From assembly GCA_947254205.1 (NCBI GenBank), contig CAMYCE010000002.1, positions 1 to 63,946 of the forward strand: DNA of 63,946 bases. Direction: 5' to 3'. The notes under the pieces are model-generated. The model was not told where the DNA came from, ran no database searches, and saw nothing but the letters and a program-made list of their open reading frames with translations. The position numbers were made by a program, and so were the translations under genes. Each line of letters opens with the position of its first letter. The first letter of the stretch is position 1. Of the stretch, positions 1 through 9,605 are shown piece by piece. Source of the DNA: an uncultured Prevotellaceae bacterium. GTDB taxonomy: Bacteria > Bacteroidota > Bacteroidia > Bacteroidales > Muribaculaceae.

Positions 1-719
1 CGCAAGAAACGAATTTGGTCTGCAAAGTAAATACTTTTTTCTGGATATTTCAAATTTATATTCTCTATAATTTCAAGAGCCTTAGAATACTTGCGCCTTG
101 AAATATACATTTTGGCAAGGCTCTCGCTAAGCATCGACTCATCTTGCGCTTCGGGTTGCTCGATGGGCACTTGGGCAATTTCGGCTTTTTCAGTGTCGTC
201 GATGTGATGCTGCACAACTGCCGCCGATGCCTGTCGTTCTTTTTCTCGCGACCGGGCAATGAAGCTGTTGATGAGTTCATCGTCGTGGCTCATGTTTTGT
301 GGAGCGGCGCCCTGTGCCTGCGAGCTATCTTGAGCTGCAAGAATATCGGCATAGTCGGGAGTGGGATTGAATATTGCATTGTTGAGAGCCTCAATTTCTT
401 TGGGATTGTTGCTACCAAAGGAGTCGAGAAAACGGTCGATAGTGCTCTCGGTGTCGTGGGCCAAGAGGGCTTGTGGCGGGTAGAACTTGGCAAACAATTG
501 TGCCGAGCTACCCAGCATCATGGCAAGCGATTGGCGGTCGGGGCTTGCAATAGCCAGCTTGCCCAACAACTCCTCGTTGCCCTCCACTCCTTGTTGCTTG
601 AGATAGAGCATGGCAGGCAATGTGAAATAGGGGTATCGTGCCATGGCTTCATCAACCCACTGGCAAGAGAGAGGGGTAGTGCCTTCCAAGCTTTGCTTGA
701 TGTCGTTCAATATGTTCAT
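1..719 (-). CDS. TPR-type conserved hypothetical protein, N-terminal 239 residues (3' end outside window)
   Basis: An open frame runs from ATG at 719-717 to the left edge with no stop, so only the first 239 residues are present. It begins MNILNDIKQSLEG and ends in the window with YISRRKYSKALEIIENINLKYPEKS-type helices followed by YFADQIRFL. That helical pair looks like a tetratricopeptide unit, and the YFADQIRFL ending is typical of a Bacteroidales protein encoded just behind lptE. There is no signal peptide or membrane segment, so it is probably cytoplasmic. It starts one base after the lptE stop, so the two are almost certainly co-transcribed. In relatives secG often comes next, which would lie outside this window. 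The function is unknown. The frame was read by hand and contains no internal stop. Confidence 0.8.
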   Translation of the reverse strand, partial: MNILNDIKQSLEGTTPLSCQWVDEAMARYPYFTLPAMLYLKQQGVEGNEELLGKLAIASPDRQSLAMMLGSSAQLFAKFYPPQALLAHDTESTIDRFLDSFGSNNPKEIEALNNAIFNPTPDYADILAAQDSSQAQGAAPQNMSHDDELINSFIARSREKERQASAAVVQHHIDDTEKAEIAQVPIEQPEAQDESMLSESLAKMYISRRKYSKALEIIENINLKYPEKSIYFADQIRFL

Positions 720-720
720 G

Positions 721-1260
721 TTACCAGTTTCCTAAAGTTGCATTAAAAATCAAGTCTTTCAAATCATCGCATATTTGCGCACACAAGTCGTCTTGCACAT
801 CGCTGAGCATGGTATTGCTGTCGAAGTCGCGATACACCGAGAATGTTTGGTCGGCCGACAAGGCAGGATTTTTGTTGTCGATATACTTGATGTGCACCGA
901 CACGGTGAGTCGCGTTTGGCTGGCATAGGCATCTTCGCCCACTGCCTGTGGCGAGAGCGAATAGCCCGTGATTTCGCCTTCCATGCGCAAGTCGCTATTG
1001 GGGGTGTCGACAATGCGCAGGCGTGTGTTTTGGCTCACCATGTCTTTCATTTTGTTTTCAAAGAGTTGCTGCAGTGGTGGATATACCAAAGCCGCACGAA
1101 TGGGAAAATCGCTAAACGAAATAGTCTTGTAAATAGAATAATTGAGCGATGAGCCATTGAACTTGTAGCCACTAAAGGAGCAAGCCTGAGCAACCATCAT
1201 CAACAGCATCAAGCAGGCAACTCGCCCACTCCTGCAACACAAAGCTATCAACTTTTTCAT
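721..1260 (-). CDS. lptE: LptE-like LPS-assembly lipoprotein
   Basis: This is a 179-residue lipoprotein with a basic start, a hydrophobic stretch and a lipobox ending VAQAC, followed by SFSGYKFNG. That post-cysteine pattern and the later FENKMKD and SLSPQAVGEDAYASQTRLTV segments fit the Bacteroidetes LptE family. LptE is the plug of the LptD/LptE outer-membrane translocon that inserts lipopolysaccharide. No acidic surface-export signal follows the cysteine, which suits a periplasm-facing lipoprotein. The ATG overlaps the stop of the upstream sigma-54 activator as ATGA (1257-1260), so translation is probably coupled. The family assignment rests on length, lipobox and context, since LptE sequences diverge strongly. 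Confidence 0.85.
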   Translation of the reverse strand: MKKLIALCCRSGRVACLMLLMMVAQACSFSGYKFNGSSLNYSIYKTISFSDFPIRAALVYPPLQQLFENKMKDMVSQNTRLRIVDTPNSDLRMEGEITGYSLSPQAVGEDAYASQTRLTVSVHIKYIDNKNPALSADQTFSVYRDFDSNTMLSDVQDDLCAQICDDLKDLIFNATLGNW

Positions 1261-2561
1261 TTGCTACTTTTTTGATTTCTCGATTCAAGACCATATTCCT
1301 TGATCTTGCGATATAGTGTGCGCTCCGAGATGTTGAGCTCCTCGGCCGTTTTTTTGCGCCGTCCGCAGTTGCGATCGAGCGCGCGCGTGATTGTCTCGCG
1401 CTCGGTGTCTTCGAGCGTCTTGATGGGCTTCACCTCTTCGGCTATCATGGGTGTTTCTTTCACATCATCATAGTCGGTGCCCGACACAGGAGCAACCTCC
1501 AAGTGCTTTTGCTCGTTGAAATCGACAGGCCTAATCGAGGGGGCTTTAATCGAGGGCAACTTCACAAGTGGCTTGGCCTCACGCTTAATTTCCTCGATGT
1601 CGGAATTGATGTGAACCAGCTGGGTGCCATTTTTGAGAGCGGCCTTGATGTTTTTAATTTCTTCTTGCAACTGAAACATGAGTCCAAACAAGAGACTGCG
1701 GTCGTGGGCATAGTCAAACTGCGACTCCTTGCCTGCCACCACGGGTTTTAACTCGTCGGCGGTGTAGGGCAAGTAGTGCATCACCTCATCGCGTGACAAG
1801 GTTTTGCCAGCCTCAAACAGGGCAATTTGCTCAACCACATTTTTGAGTTGTCGCACATTGCCCGGCCAGCGATAGTGCAGTAGTGCCCGGCGGGCATCTT
1901 CGTCATATTCTACCACCGGTGTGCGATAGTTGTCGGCAAAGTCATGAGAAAATTTGCGTGTGAGCAACCAAATGTCGTCGCCACGCTCACGCAGGGGCGG
2001 AATGTTGATTTGCACCGTTGAGAGACGATAAAACAGGTCTTCTCTAAACTTTCCCTCTTTCACCGCCTTAGCCATATCTTTATTGGTAGCGGCCACCACC
2101 CTGATGTTGGTTTTCTTCACCTCGCTTGAACCCACTCGCAGATACTCGCCCGACTCAAGCACACGCAACAGGCGCGCCTGTGTGGTCAAGGGCAACTCTG
2201 CCACCTCGTCAAGAAAAATGGTGCCACCATTGGCTTCTTCAAAGTAGCCTTTGCGGTCGCTGATAGCCCCTGTGAAGGCACCCTTCTCGTGACCAAAAAG
2301 CTCACTATCGATAGTGCCTTCGGGAATAGCTCCACAGTTCACCGCTATATATTTATTGTGCTTGCGCGCACTATTGGCATGAATGATTTGCGGAAAAAAT
2401 TCCTTGCCTGCACCACTTTCACCCATAATGAGCACCGAGAGGTCGATGGGGGCAACTTGCAGTGCACGCTCAATGGCATTGATCAACTGTGGGGAGTTGC
2501 CAATGATTGAAAAGCGCTGTTTCACGCTTTGAATTTCGGAAGACACTCGATTGGTTGGCAT
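1257..2561 (-). CDS. Sigma-54-interacting transcriptional activator (AAA+ plus Fis-type HTH)
   Basis: This 434-residue regulator activates RNA polymerase carrying sigma-54 (RpoN). The AAA+ domain starts almost at the N-terminus: Walker A is GESGAGKE (residues 47-54), the sigma-54 contact loop GAFTGA is intact (94-99), and Walker B is GGTIFLDEV (112-120). An arginine-finger region and PGNVRQLKN follow. A linker of about 100 residues leads to a C-terminal Fis-like helix-turn-helix (AEELNISERTLYRKIKEYGL). No receiver, PAS or GAF sensor domain precedes the AAA+ module, so the input signal is not evident. It is the first gene of the operon with lptE and the TPR protein. Bacteroidales commonly keep such an activator beside lptE; its targets cannot be told from this sequence. 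Confidence 0.93.
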   Translation of the reverse strand: MPTNRVSSEIQSVKQRFSIIGNSPQLINAIERALQVAPIDLSVLIMGESGAGKEFFPQIIHANSARKHNKYIAVNCGAIPEGTIDSELFGHEKGAFTGAISDRKGYFEEANGGTIFLDEVAELPLTTQARLLRVLESGEYLRVGSSEVKKTNIRVVAATNKDMAKAVKEGKFREDLFYRLSTVQINIPPLRERGDDIWLLTRKFSHDFADNYRTPVVEYDEDARRALLHYRWPGNVRQLKNVVEQIALFEAGKTLSRDEVMHYLPYTADELKPVVAGKESQFDYAHDRSLLFGLMFQLQEEIKNIKAALKNGTQLVHINSDIEEIKREAKPLVKLPSIKAPSIRPVDFNEQKHLEVAPVSGTDYDDVKETPMIAEEVKPIKTLEDTERETITRALDRNCGRRKKTAEELNISERTLYRKIKEYGLESRNQKSSK

Positions 2562-2596
2562 ATTCTGTTTTCTTTAAAAATTTTCCTTCTATTTAA

Positions 2597-3478
2597 TTAC
2601 TTTTTCCATTCTCGCATAGCATAGGTAGCTTGCTTCAAGAAAATCCCCAGCTCTTGTGGCGTGGCATAGCGCGCTTGCTCGTTGGGCATGATGGGCTTAC
2701 CCACCGACACCCTGAAGGTGTCGCCCTTGCGCCTGAACACCTCGGCTGGCAGGCGCAATGTGCGCAATCGCCAGTCGATCATGCCCAAAATAGTGAAAAA
2801 CAAGCTATTGTGACCATGAAAATAGATGGGCACCACAGGCACCTTGAGCCGTTGAATGAGACGGAGCACTGTGGGCTGCCACTCGCGGTCTTGAATGCGC
2901 ATGTCGCGTGTGAATTTCGACACTGCTCCTGCAGGGAAAAATCCCAATGGGTGGCCCTGCTTCACATGGCGCAAGGCCTCGGCAATGCCTTTCACACTCT
3001 CGGCACGCTTGGCAGGATCGGAACTTTGCAGGGCATCGACCGAAATGAAATTGGGACGCATGGCACTGATGTGGTTGAGCACCATGTTCACCATCACCTT
3101 AAAATCGGGGCGATGCTCGCCCACCAATTTAATGAGCATGATGCCATCGAGAGCACCAAAGGGATGATTGCTCACCGTGATAAATCCACCTTGAGGCAAA
3201 GAGTCAAGCACATCGCCCCCATGCACGTCGATTGTGATGTTGAGATCGCGTAGCAACCCTTGCACAAAAGGCACACCGGGAGTGTCGCAATTGTGATCAT
3301 GAATGTTGTTTACCTTGTCAACGGCAAGCCATCTCATGAGCAGGTTGCACAAGCCCTCCTTTCCTTTAAAAAAAGGTACCATTTCACATATTTCGTCATA
3401 ATCAAGCACCATGCGCTTGATGGGCGGCGATGCGGCCTTGCTATCTTGTTCTTGCTGCATATCATTTAGGTCAATCAT
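2597..3478 (-). CDS. PlsC/LPLAT-family acyltransferase (hemolysin/OlsA-like)
   Basis: From the ATG at 3478 this is a 293-residue member of the lysophospholipid acyltransferase superfamily. The catalytic HX4D box is SNHPFGALDG, and the phosphate-binding segment reads GFFPAGAVSKF. Such enzymes move acyl chains from ACP or CoA to a lysolipid at the inner membrane. In Bacteroides a related O-acyltransferase (GlsA) makes glycine lipids. No GlsB-like N-acyltransferase is adjacent here, so that specific role is only a possibility. A further in-frame ATG lies upstream at 3544, but a TAAATTTG promoter box sits at 3542-3549, so the upstream start would fall at or before the transcription start. That favours 3478; 3460 is also possible. 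Confidence 0.85.
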   Translation of the reverse strand: MIDLNDMQQEQDSKAASPPIKRMVLDYDEICEMVPFFKGKEGLCNLLMRWLAVDKVNNIHDHNCDTPGVPFVQGLLRDLNITIDVHGGDVLDSLPQGGFITVSNHPFGALDGIMLIKLVGEHRPDFKVMVNMVLNHISAMRPNFISVDALQSSDPAKRAESVKGIAEALRHVKQGHPLGFFPAGAVSKFTRDMRIQDREWQPTVLRLIQRLKVPVVPIYFHGHNSLFFTILGMIDWRLRTLRLPAEVFRRKGDTFRVSVGKPIMPNEQARYATPQELGIFLKQATYAMREWKK

Positions 3479-3541
3479 TACACAAGCGTGCCTTTTGCAC
3501 AACCGAGTGACACTCACGGCAAAATCGCACGATAGGAATTG

Positions 3542-3549
3542 CAAATTTA
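3542..3549 (-). promoter_or_regulatory. Putative -7 box (TAAATTTG) of the acyltransferase gene
   Basis: Read on the minus strand this is TAAATTTG, matching the Bacteroidetes -7 consensus TAnnTTTG. The expected start near 3535 gives a leader of about 57 nt to the ATG at 3478. No TTG is found at the usual 19-21 nt upstream distance, so the assignment is moderate. Confidence 0.45.
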
Positions 3550-3697
3550 GTAATAATCACTCACATAGTGCAGGGCAAGAACAATAAAATATGTCAAAAT
3601 GTCACCTCTTTTTTATTCTTATCAACACTAAAAGAACAAAAAAGCACAATCTTGCACATTTTTTGGCTATTTAACGACTTAAAATAAAAATATTTAG

Positions 3698-3705
3698 TAC
3701 CTTTG
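3698..3705 (+). promoter_or_regulatory. Putative -7 box (TACCTTTG) of the TonB receptor locus
   Basis: TACCTTTG matches TAnnTTTG. A transcript starting near 3712 would have a leader of about 147 nt before the receptor ATG at 3859. The intergenic stretch 3550-3858 is AT-rich and holds nothing else I can support. No TTG stands at the ideal upstream distance. Confidence 0.45.
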
Positions 3706-3858
3706 ATTCCTTTTCTATTTCGGGTTGTTATGCACTCAATAAAATTTAGACAAGCGAAAACGAGAAACAACATGAGAGTCAACTCTCATTTTATATAAAA
3801 ACAACATTGCCAACCAAAACAAGCAACAATAAATTCAATCAAATAAATAAAATTTTCT

Positions 3859-6612
3859 ATGAGAATTAAACTGTTTGTGACACTTGCGCTCATGCTATGC
3901 CTCCCGGCTTTGGCTGGAACAGGGCTGCAGGGCGTGGTGATTGACTCAAAAAGCGGCCTGCCCGTTGCCGGCATCACTGTCATGCTCGACAATCAAGGCG
4001 CAACAGCCATTTCGGGAGCCAACGGAAACTTCATCATTGGCGATGCCAAAGCCGGCGCCGACAAGCTCATCATCTTGGGCTATGGCTACAAAGACTGGGC
4101 AAGCGACGTGACACTCACCAACGACGTAGTAACCGACTTGGGAATCATTAGAATTGAGCCCACAGCCTTGGGGGCTGCCTCTCAAAACATGGGAGAAGCC
4201 AACCAAGAAATGCAGCTCACCGCCTCGCAACTCGAAGACGAAGAGGGCAACACACAGGCTGTGGCCGTGTTGTCGGGGAGCAACGACAACCCCTTCAATC
4301 AAGCTGCAAGCTACAACTTCAGCATCATGCGCTTTCGCGTGAGGGGCTACAATCCCGAGTATAGCCTCACCACCATCAATGGCGTGAACTTCAACGATGC
4401 CGCTCGCGGACGCTTCAACTACTCCATGCTGGGAGGCTTGAATCAGGCCTTTAAAAACCGCACCACAAGCGCAGGACTCGAAGCCTGCGACTTCACCTTT
4501 GGTGACGTGGGAGGCGTGGGCAACATCAACACCTTTGCCAAGGACTATGCCCCCGGCTTTAGAGGTAGCGTGGCCTACACCAACAGCAACTATCGCTGGC
4601 GTGGCATGGCAACCTATAGCACAGGTCTCATGTCCAATGGCTGGGCTATGACACTGAGTGCCGTGGGTCGATATGCCAACGAGGGCATCATTCCCGGATC
4701 GTTCTACAACAGCTGGGGCTACTTCTTCTCGGCTCAAAAGGTGTTTAACCCACAACACAGCATTGCTATCACCACATTTGGCGCGCCCACCAAGCGTGCC
4801 AGCAACTCGGCCACCTTTGAAGAGGCCTATAAACTGGCAGGTAGCAACCTCTACAACTCCAATTGGGGCTGGCAAGAAGGCAAAAAACGCAATGCCCGCG
4901 TGGTCGAAGCCTTCGACCCAACAGTGCTAATCAACTGGATTTGGAAACCCAGTGTGAACACCACACTCAACACTGCGGCGGCCTTCCACAAGTCGTTTTA
5001 TGCCTCATCGGCTCTCAACTGGTATAATGCTCGCGACCCCCGTCCCGACTATTATCGCTACTTGCCCAGCTACTACGAAGACCCCACCACTGCCGAATAT
5101 TATCGCAACCAGTGGCTCAACAACGAGGATTTTCGCCAAATCAACTGGGGAGCCATCTACAACACCAACTTGATGAACAACTACCTTGCCGACCAAACCG
5201 GCACCGATAAAGGCTCAACCTATATTCTCGAAAATCGCCACAGCAACCTCGCGAGCTGGACATTGAGCACCAACCTCAACACTCGCATCAACAGCAAGCT
5301 CAGCCTGCAAGGTGGCTATGATGCCAACTACAGCATTTCGAGCTACTATAAAACAATGAAAGACTTGCTGGGTGGACGCTACTGGACCGACGTTGACCAA
5401 TTTGCCGAGCGCGACTTCCCCAGCGACCCCAACTTGGCTCAAAACGACTTGAGCAATCCTGGCCGTCGCATTGGTGTGGGCGACCGCTTTGGCTATGACT
5501 ACAACATCAACCAATTCTCCACCAAATTGTGGTTGCAAAACATGTGGTCGTTTGCCAAGTGGGATGCCAACTACAGCGTGATGGCAAGCTACACCACCTA
5601 TCAACGCGATGGCAAGATGCAAAATGGCCGTGCCCCCCAAAACTCATTGGGCAAGGGTGAGCGTCACAACTTCGTCAACTGGGGAGTGAAGGGTGGCCTT
5701 CTTTACAAACTTGACGGCCGCAACAACTTTGCCCTGCATGCCTACTATGGCACTAAAGCTCCATTGAGCTACAACGCCTATGTGTCGCCCCGCATCAAAG
5801 ACGATGTAATCACCAACCTGCACAGCGAGCGCATTGCCAGCGCCGACTTGAGCTATAACTGGAATTACCGCATCTTTAAAGGTGTGATTTCGGCTTTCTA
5901 CACCGACATGCAAAAGGGAACCGAGCGCACAGCCTTCTACGACGACCTCAACAGCACCTTCATGAACTATGCACTCACCAACGTGCACAGGGTGTTTAAA
6001 GGCGTGGAACTGGGTGCCAGCCTGAAATTGACTCCGTCTGTCACTCTCAACGCTGCCGCCAACTTGGCCCGCTACCAATATAAAAATCGCCCCACCGGCA
6101 CACGCAGCTATGAAAACGGCTCACAACCCGATGTGACCCAAACAGTGTATCTCAAAAACTTCTATGTGGGTGGAACTCCACAAGAGGCCTATTGCGTGGG
6201 GTTGAACTATGCCGCGCCACACATGTGGTTTTTTGAAGTAAACGCCTGCTGGCTCAATCGTGCCTATATCAACCTCTCGCCCATTCGTCACGAAAAAATG
6301 GACAAGTTGTGGACAATGGCCTCTACCGAAGATGACTTGAAAGCCAAAATCAAAGACATTACCACCCAAGAAAAGCTCAACGAGGCCTTTGTGGTGAACA
6401 TGAGCATTGGACATGTGATTTACTTAAATCGTCGGGCTTCGCTCAACTTCAACTTGAGCCTCAACAACTTGCTCAACAACACCAATATCCAAACCGGTGG
6501 TTACCAACAAGGACGTTTCGACTACAAGAATTTCACAACGTCGAAATATCCCAACAAATACTACTATGCACAAGGCTTCAAGATGTTCTTGAATGTGGGT
6601 GTGCGCTTCTAA
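3859..6612 (+). CDS. TonB-dependent outer-membrane receptor
   Basis: This is a 917-residue receptor. A signal peptide (about 1-19) is followed by a carboxypeptidase-regulatory-like beta-sandwich (about 22-97, GLQGVVIDSKSGLPVAGITV), a plug region (about 120-230, with RFRVRGYNPEYSLTTINGV) and a long alternating aromatic beta-barrel. It ends in FKMFLNVGVRF, with the C-terminal Phe usual for outer-membrane barrels. Such receptors import bound substrates using TonB-ExbBD energy. The next two genes encode a predicted surface lipoprotein and an exported phosphohydrolase, so it probably takes up a product of that enzyme. It is not a standard SusC/SusD pair because the partner has a DUF5689 domain rather than SusD helices. 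The substrate is unknown. Confidence 0.93.
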   Translation: MRIKLFVTLALMLCLPALAGTGLQGVVIDSKSGLPVAGITVMLDNQGATAISGANGNFIIGDAKAGADKLIILGYGYKDWASDVTLTNDVVTDLGIIRIEPTALGAASQNMGEANQEMQLTASQLEDEEGNTQAVAVLSGSNDNPFNQAASYNFSIMRFRVRGYNPEYSLTTINGVNFNDAARGRFNYSMLGGLNQAFKNRTTSAGLEACDFTFGDVGGVGNINTFAKDYAPGFRGSVAYTNSNYRWRGMATYSTGLMSNGWAMTLSAVGRYANEGIIPGSFYNSWGYFFSAQKVFNPQHSIAITTFGAPTKRASNSATFEEAYKLAGSNLYNSNWGWQEGKKRNARVVEAFDPTVLINWIWKPSVNTTLNTAAAFHKSFYASSALNWYNARDPRPDYYRYLPSYYEDPTTAEYYRNQWLNNEDFRQINWGAIYNTNLMNNYLADQTGTDKGSTYILENRHSNLASWTLSTNLNTRINSKLSLQGGYDANYSISSYYKTMKDLLGGRYWTDVDQFAERDFPSDPNLAQNDLSNPGRRIGVGDRFGYDYNINQFSTKLWLQNMWSFAKWDANYSVMASYTTYQRDGKMQNGRAPQNSLGKGERHNFVNWGVKGGLLYKLDGRNNFALHAYYGTKAPLSYNAYVSPRIKDDVITNLHSERIASADLSYNWNYRIFKGVISAFYTDMQKGTERTAFYDDLNSTFMNYALTNVHRVFKGVELGASLKLTPSVTLNAAANLARYQYKNRPTGTRSYENGSQPDVTQTVYLKNFYVGGTPQEAYCVGLNYAAPHMWFFEVNACWLNRAYINLSPIRHEKMDKLWTMASTEDDLKAKIKDITTQEKLNEAFVVNMSIGHVIYLNRRASLNFNLSLNNLLNNTNIQTGGYQQGRFDYKNFTTSKYPNKYYYAQGFKMFLNVGVRF

Positions 6613-6667
6613 AGATAGAATTCAAGAAACAAAACGACAATTCAAAACTAAAAGATAAGAAAGAACT

Positions 6668-8434
6668 ATGAAACGTTTCAATTTATACCTTGGCATGCTG
6701 GGCTTGACAATGCTTGCCACTGGTTGCAACGACGAATTTGACACTCCCCCCATGGTAGTGCCCACGGCCACTCACACGGCCAACATGACCATTGCCGAGT
6801 TCAAAGCCAAACACTGGCAAGACGTGAACAACTATATCGACACTGTGAAAGAAGACGAGGTGATTCATGGCCGCGTGGTGAGCAGTGATGCCACAGGCAA
6901 CATCTACAAGAGCCTCTACATTCAAGACGAGACGGGGGGCATCTCTATCTCAATCAACGGTAGCAGCCTCTACAACACCTATCGTGTGGGACAAGAGATT
7001 GTGATTCCCATGAAAAATCTCTATGTGGGCAAATACAACGGCCAACAGCAACTTGGCTATCCACAATACTACGAGAAAAGCAAAGTGTGGGAAGCCTCAT
7101 TCATGCCTTTGGCACAATGGCAAGCAGTGGCCGAGTTGAACGGCCTGCCCAACCCCTCGATGATCGACACCGTGGCCTGCAACATTGCCGACCTCAAGAC
7201 CAATGCCGAGTCGCTCAAGAAGTGGCAAGGTCGCTTGGTGAAAATATCGGGCGTAAAATTCCAAGATGCCGACGGCACTGCAACCTTTGCCAAGAGCGAT
7301 GCTTCGACCAACCGCAACATCGTTGACGAGCAAGGTGGCACACTGGTAGTGCGCAACAGCAACTATGCCACATTCCGCGCTGCCATGTTGCCCATGGGCA
7401 AAGGCGACGTGGTGGGTGTGCTCAGCTACTACAACACCAGTCGCACCTCGATTGAAGGTGGCACATGGCAACTATTCTTGCGCTCCACCGACGACTGCAT
7501 TGGTTTCTCAACCAGCACCAAAGGCCTCGCAAGCGACCCCTACACCACCCAAGAAGCCATCAAAGCCCAAAACACAGGCAAGAGTGGCTGGGTAACCGGC
7601 TTTGTGGTGGGTGCTGTGGCTCCCGAAGTGACCGCTGTGAAGAGCAACGACGATGTTGAATGGAAAGCTCCCACAACACTTGCCAACACACTCGTGATTG
7701 GCCCCACTGCCAACACCAAAGACATCAAGCAATGCTTGGTGGTGACATTGCCCCAAAACTCACCATTCCGTGCCGAGGCCAACTTGAAAGACTTCCCCGA
7801 AGTGTATCAAACCAAAATCATGGTGAAAGGCACATTGGCTACCAACATGGGCACCCACGGCATCACAGGCAATAGTGGTGCCAAGGGTGAATATCAGCTG
7901 AGTGTGGTGACCGGCGGCGTGAGTGCCCTCAATGAAACCTTTGAGCAAGGCCTGCCTGCCACATGGGCCAAGATTGCAGTGAAGGGCGACAAGAGCTGGT
8001 ACACCACCAAGTTCCAAGACAACACCTATGCTGCCATGACTGGTTTCAAGGGCAAAAAACCACCCTTCGACTCGTGGCTCATCACTCCGGCCCTCAACAT
8101 CAAGAAGGCCAAAAACAAAACGCTCACATTCCGCACCCAAGTGAACGGATATGGTAGCACAACCACCAAATTGGAGGTTTATGTGATGGATTCTCCCGAC
8201 CCCACCAAGGCAAAATTGCACAAACTCGCCCCCACTCTTGCCACAGCTCCCGAAAAAGGCTATAGCACGTGGGCCGAGAGCGGTGCAATCGACCTGAGTG
8301 GCTTTGACGGCGTCTACTTTGTGGCCTTCCGCTATGAAGCTCAAACCGATGCCAGCTATGCCACTTGGTGTGTTGACGATGTGAAATTTGGCGACAATGC
8401 CCAAGCTGTGGCACCCCGCGCCATGCGTCGTTAA
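6668..8434 (+). CDS. DUF5689-type lipoprotein with C-terminal choice-of-anchor J jelly-roll
   Basis: This is a 588-residue lipoprotein. The lipobox is LATGC, and the residues after the cysteine are N-D-E-F-D, an acidic pattern like the Bacteroidetes lipoprotein export signal that sends proteins to the cell surface. The N-terminal half (about 40-280, FKAKHWQDVNNYI, HGRVVSSDATGNIYKSLYIQ) matches the DUF5689/OB-like pattern. The C-terminal part (about 420-580: LNETFEQGLPATW, FDSWLITPALNI, WCVDDVKFG) is a jelly-roll of the choice-of-anchor J type, which often binds carbohydrate or anchors to surfaces. It sits 55 nt behind the TonB receptor and 43 nt before the hydrolase, apparently in one operon. 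I infer that it captures substrate for the receptor. Confidence 0.85.
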   Translation: MKRFNLYLGMLGLTMLATGCNDEFDTPPMVVPTATHTANMTIAEFKAKHWQDVNNYIDTVKEDEVIHGRVVSSDATGNIYKSLYIQDETGGISISINGSSLYNTYRVGQEIVIPMKNLYVGKYNGQQQLGYPQYYEKSKVWEASFMPLAQWQAVAELNGLPNPSMIDTVACNIADLKTNAESLKKWQGRLVKISGVKFQDADGTATFAKSDASTNRNIVDEQGGTLVVRNSNYATFRAAMLPMGKGDVVGVLSYYNTSRTSIEGGTWQLFLRSTDDCIGFSTSTKGLASDPYTTQEAIKAQNTGKSGWVTGFVVGAVAPEVTAVKSNDDVEWKAPTTLANTLVIGPTANTKDIKQCLVVTLPQNSPFRAEANLKDFPEVYQTKIMVKGTLATNMGTHGITGNSGAKGEYQLSVVTGGVSALNETFEQGLPATWAKIAVKGDKSWYTTKFQDNTYAAMTGFKGKKPPFDSWLITPALNIKKAKNKTLTFRTQVNGYGSTTTKLEVYVMDSPDPTKAKLHKLAPTLATAPEKGYSTWAESGAIDLSGFDGVYFVAFRYEAQTDASYATWCVDDVKFGDNAQAVAPRAMRR

Positions 8435-8477
8435 TGACAACTAACATTTAATCCCTAAAAAACAAGTGCAATAAACG

Positions 8478-9539
8478 ATGAAGAAGTTATTGTTTTTTGT
8501 GATAGCTCTTGCTGTTCTCCTGCCCGGCTTGCGTGCCGGCGGAGAACAGGGCAAGCGCTACAACATGTATGGTGTGATGTTCTACAACCTTGAGAACCTC
8601 TTCGACACCATCAATCAAAATGGCTCCTACGACATTGAGTTCACTCCACAAGGTGCAAGAAAGTGGGATACTCAAAAATATAATGCCAAACTGCACAACT
8701 TGGCCTATGCCTTGCAGCAGATGGCCACCGAATACACCCCCATGGGTCCTGCCGTGATTGGAGTGGCGGAGGTTGAAAACATCAATGTGCTCAAAGACCT
8801 CGTGCGTCAGCCCGAAATCAAGGATCGCCGTCTGCAAATTGTGCATCACGATAGCCCCGACCGTCGTGGCATCGACGTGGGTTTGCTCTACAACCCACGC
8901 TATTTCAAGGTGCTCAATGTCACCAACCAACGCTTGAAGTGGGACAAGGATCCCGACTTTCGCACTCGCGACCAGTTGTGTGTGACCGGTGAATTGGCAG
9001 GTGAGAAAGTGAGCATCATTGTGAATCACTGGCCATCGCGATTGGGTGGCGAGGAGCGCTCAAGCCCCTTGCGCGAAGCTGCCGCCAGCTTGTGTCGCCA
9101 CACAATCGACTCGCTACTACTCGACGACCCCAACCAAGGCATCATCTTCATGGGCGACCTCAACGACGACCCCATGAACAAGAGCCTCACCCAAGCATTG
9201 GGCGCACTCCACAAAATCGACGACGTGAAGCAACCCGGCGATGTCTACAACCCATGGTGGGACAAGCTCAAAAAGGGCATTGGCACACTGGGCTACCGAG
9301 GCACATGGAACCTATTTGACCAAATTTTGATGACGCAATATTTCACACGCTACACCCACTCGCCCGAGAAGCCACAACTCACCTTCTTGCGCGCCGAGGT
9401 GCTCAACCGCGATTTCTTGCGCAACAGCACCGGGCAATACAAGGGCTACCCCCTGCGCACCCATGCTGCGGGCGTGTGGCTCAATGGCTATAGCGACCAC
9501 TTCCCCACCGAGATTTTCTTGGTGAAAGAAGTGAAATAA
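8478..9539 (+). CDS. Exported endonuclease/exonuclease/phosphatase-family hydrolase
   Basis: This 353-residue enzyme has a signal peptide (about 1-20). All signature residues of the DNase I-like phosphohydrolase fold are present in order: N in YNLENLFD, the metal-binding E in GVAEVEN, D in RRGIDVGLLY, H in VNHWPSR, D and N in GDLNDDP, and the terminal D-H in YSDHFP. The family cleaves phosphodiester or phosphomonoester bonds in nucleic acids, inositol phosphates or lipids, using Mg. There is no lipobox, so it should act in the periplasm or outside. Co-transcription with the receptor and surface lipoprotein suggests that it releases a phosphate-linked nutrient. Extracellular DNA or RNA is the simplest guess, but the sequence does not settle the substrate. 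Confidence 0.9.
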   Translation: MKKLLFFVIALAVLLPGLRAGGEQGKRYNMYGVMFYNLENLFDTINQNGSYDIEFTPQGARKWDTQKYNAKLHNLAYALQQMATEYTPMGPAVIGVAEVENINVLKDLVRQPEIKDRRLQIVHHDSPDRRGIDVGLLYNPRYFKVLNVTNQRLKWDKDPDFRTRDQLCVTGELAGEKVSIIVNHWPSRLGGEERSSPLREAAASLCRHTIDSLLLDDPNQGIIFMGDLNDDPMNKSLTQALGALHKIDDVKQPGDVYNPWWDKLKKGIGTLGYRGTWNLFDQILMTQYFTRYTHSPEKPQLTFLRAEVLNRDFLRNSTGQYKGYPLRTHAAGVWLNGYSDHFPTEIFLVKEVK

Positions 9540-9605
9540 CAGCCCCTCAGCACGCCATTCACTCATTTTTAGCCAACTGTGCACAAATGTTGCACATGGC
9601 AAAAA

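Noticed and set aside
2597..3478. Firm call of glycine-lipid O-acyltransferase GlsA
   Set aside because: No N-acyltransferase partner is adjacent, and the PlsC-like motifs alone do not give the substrate.
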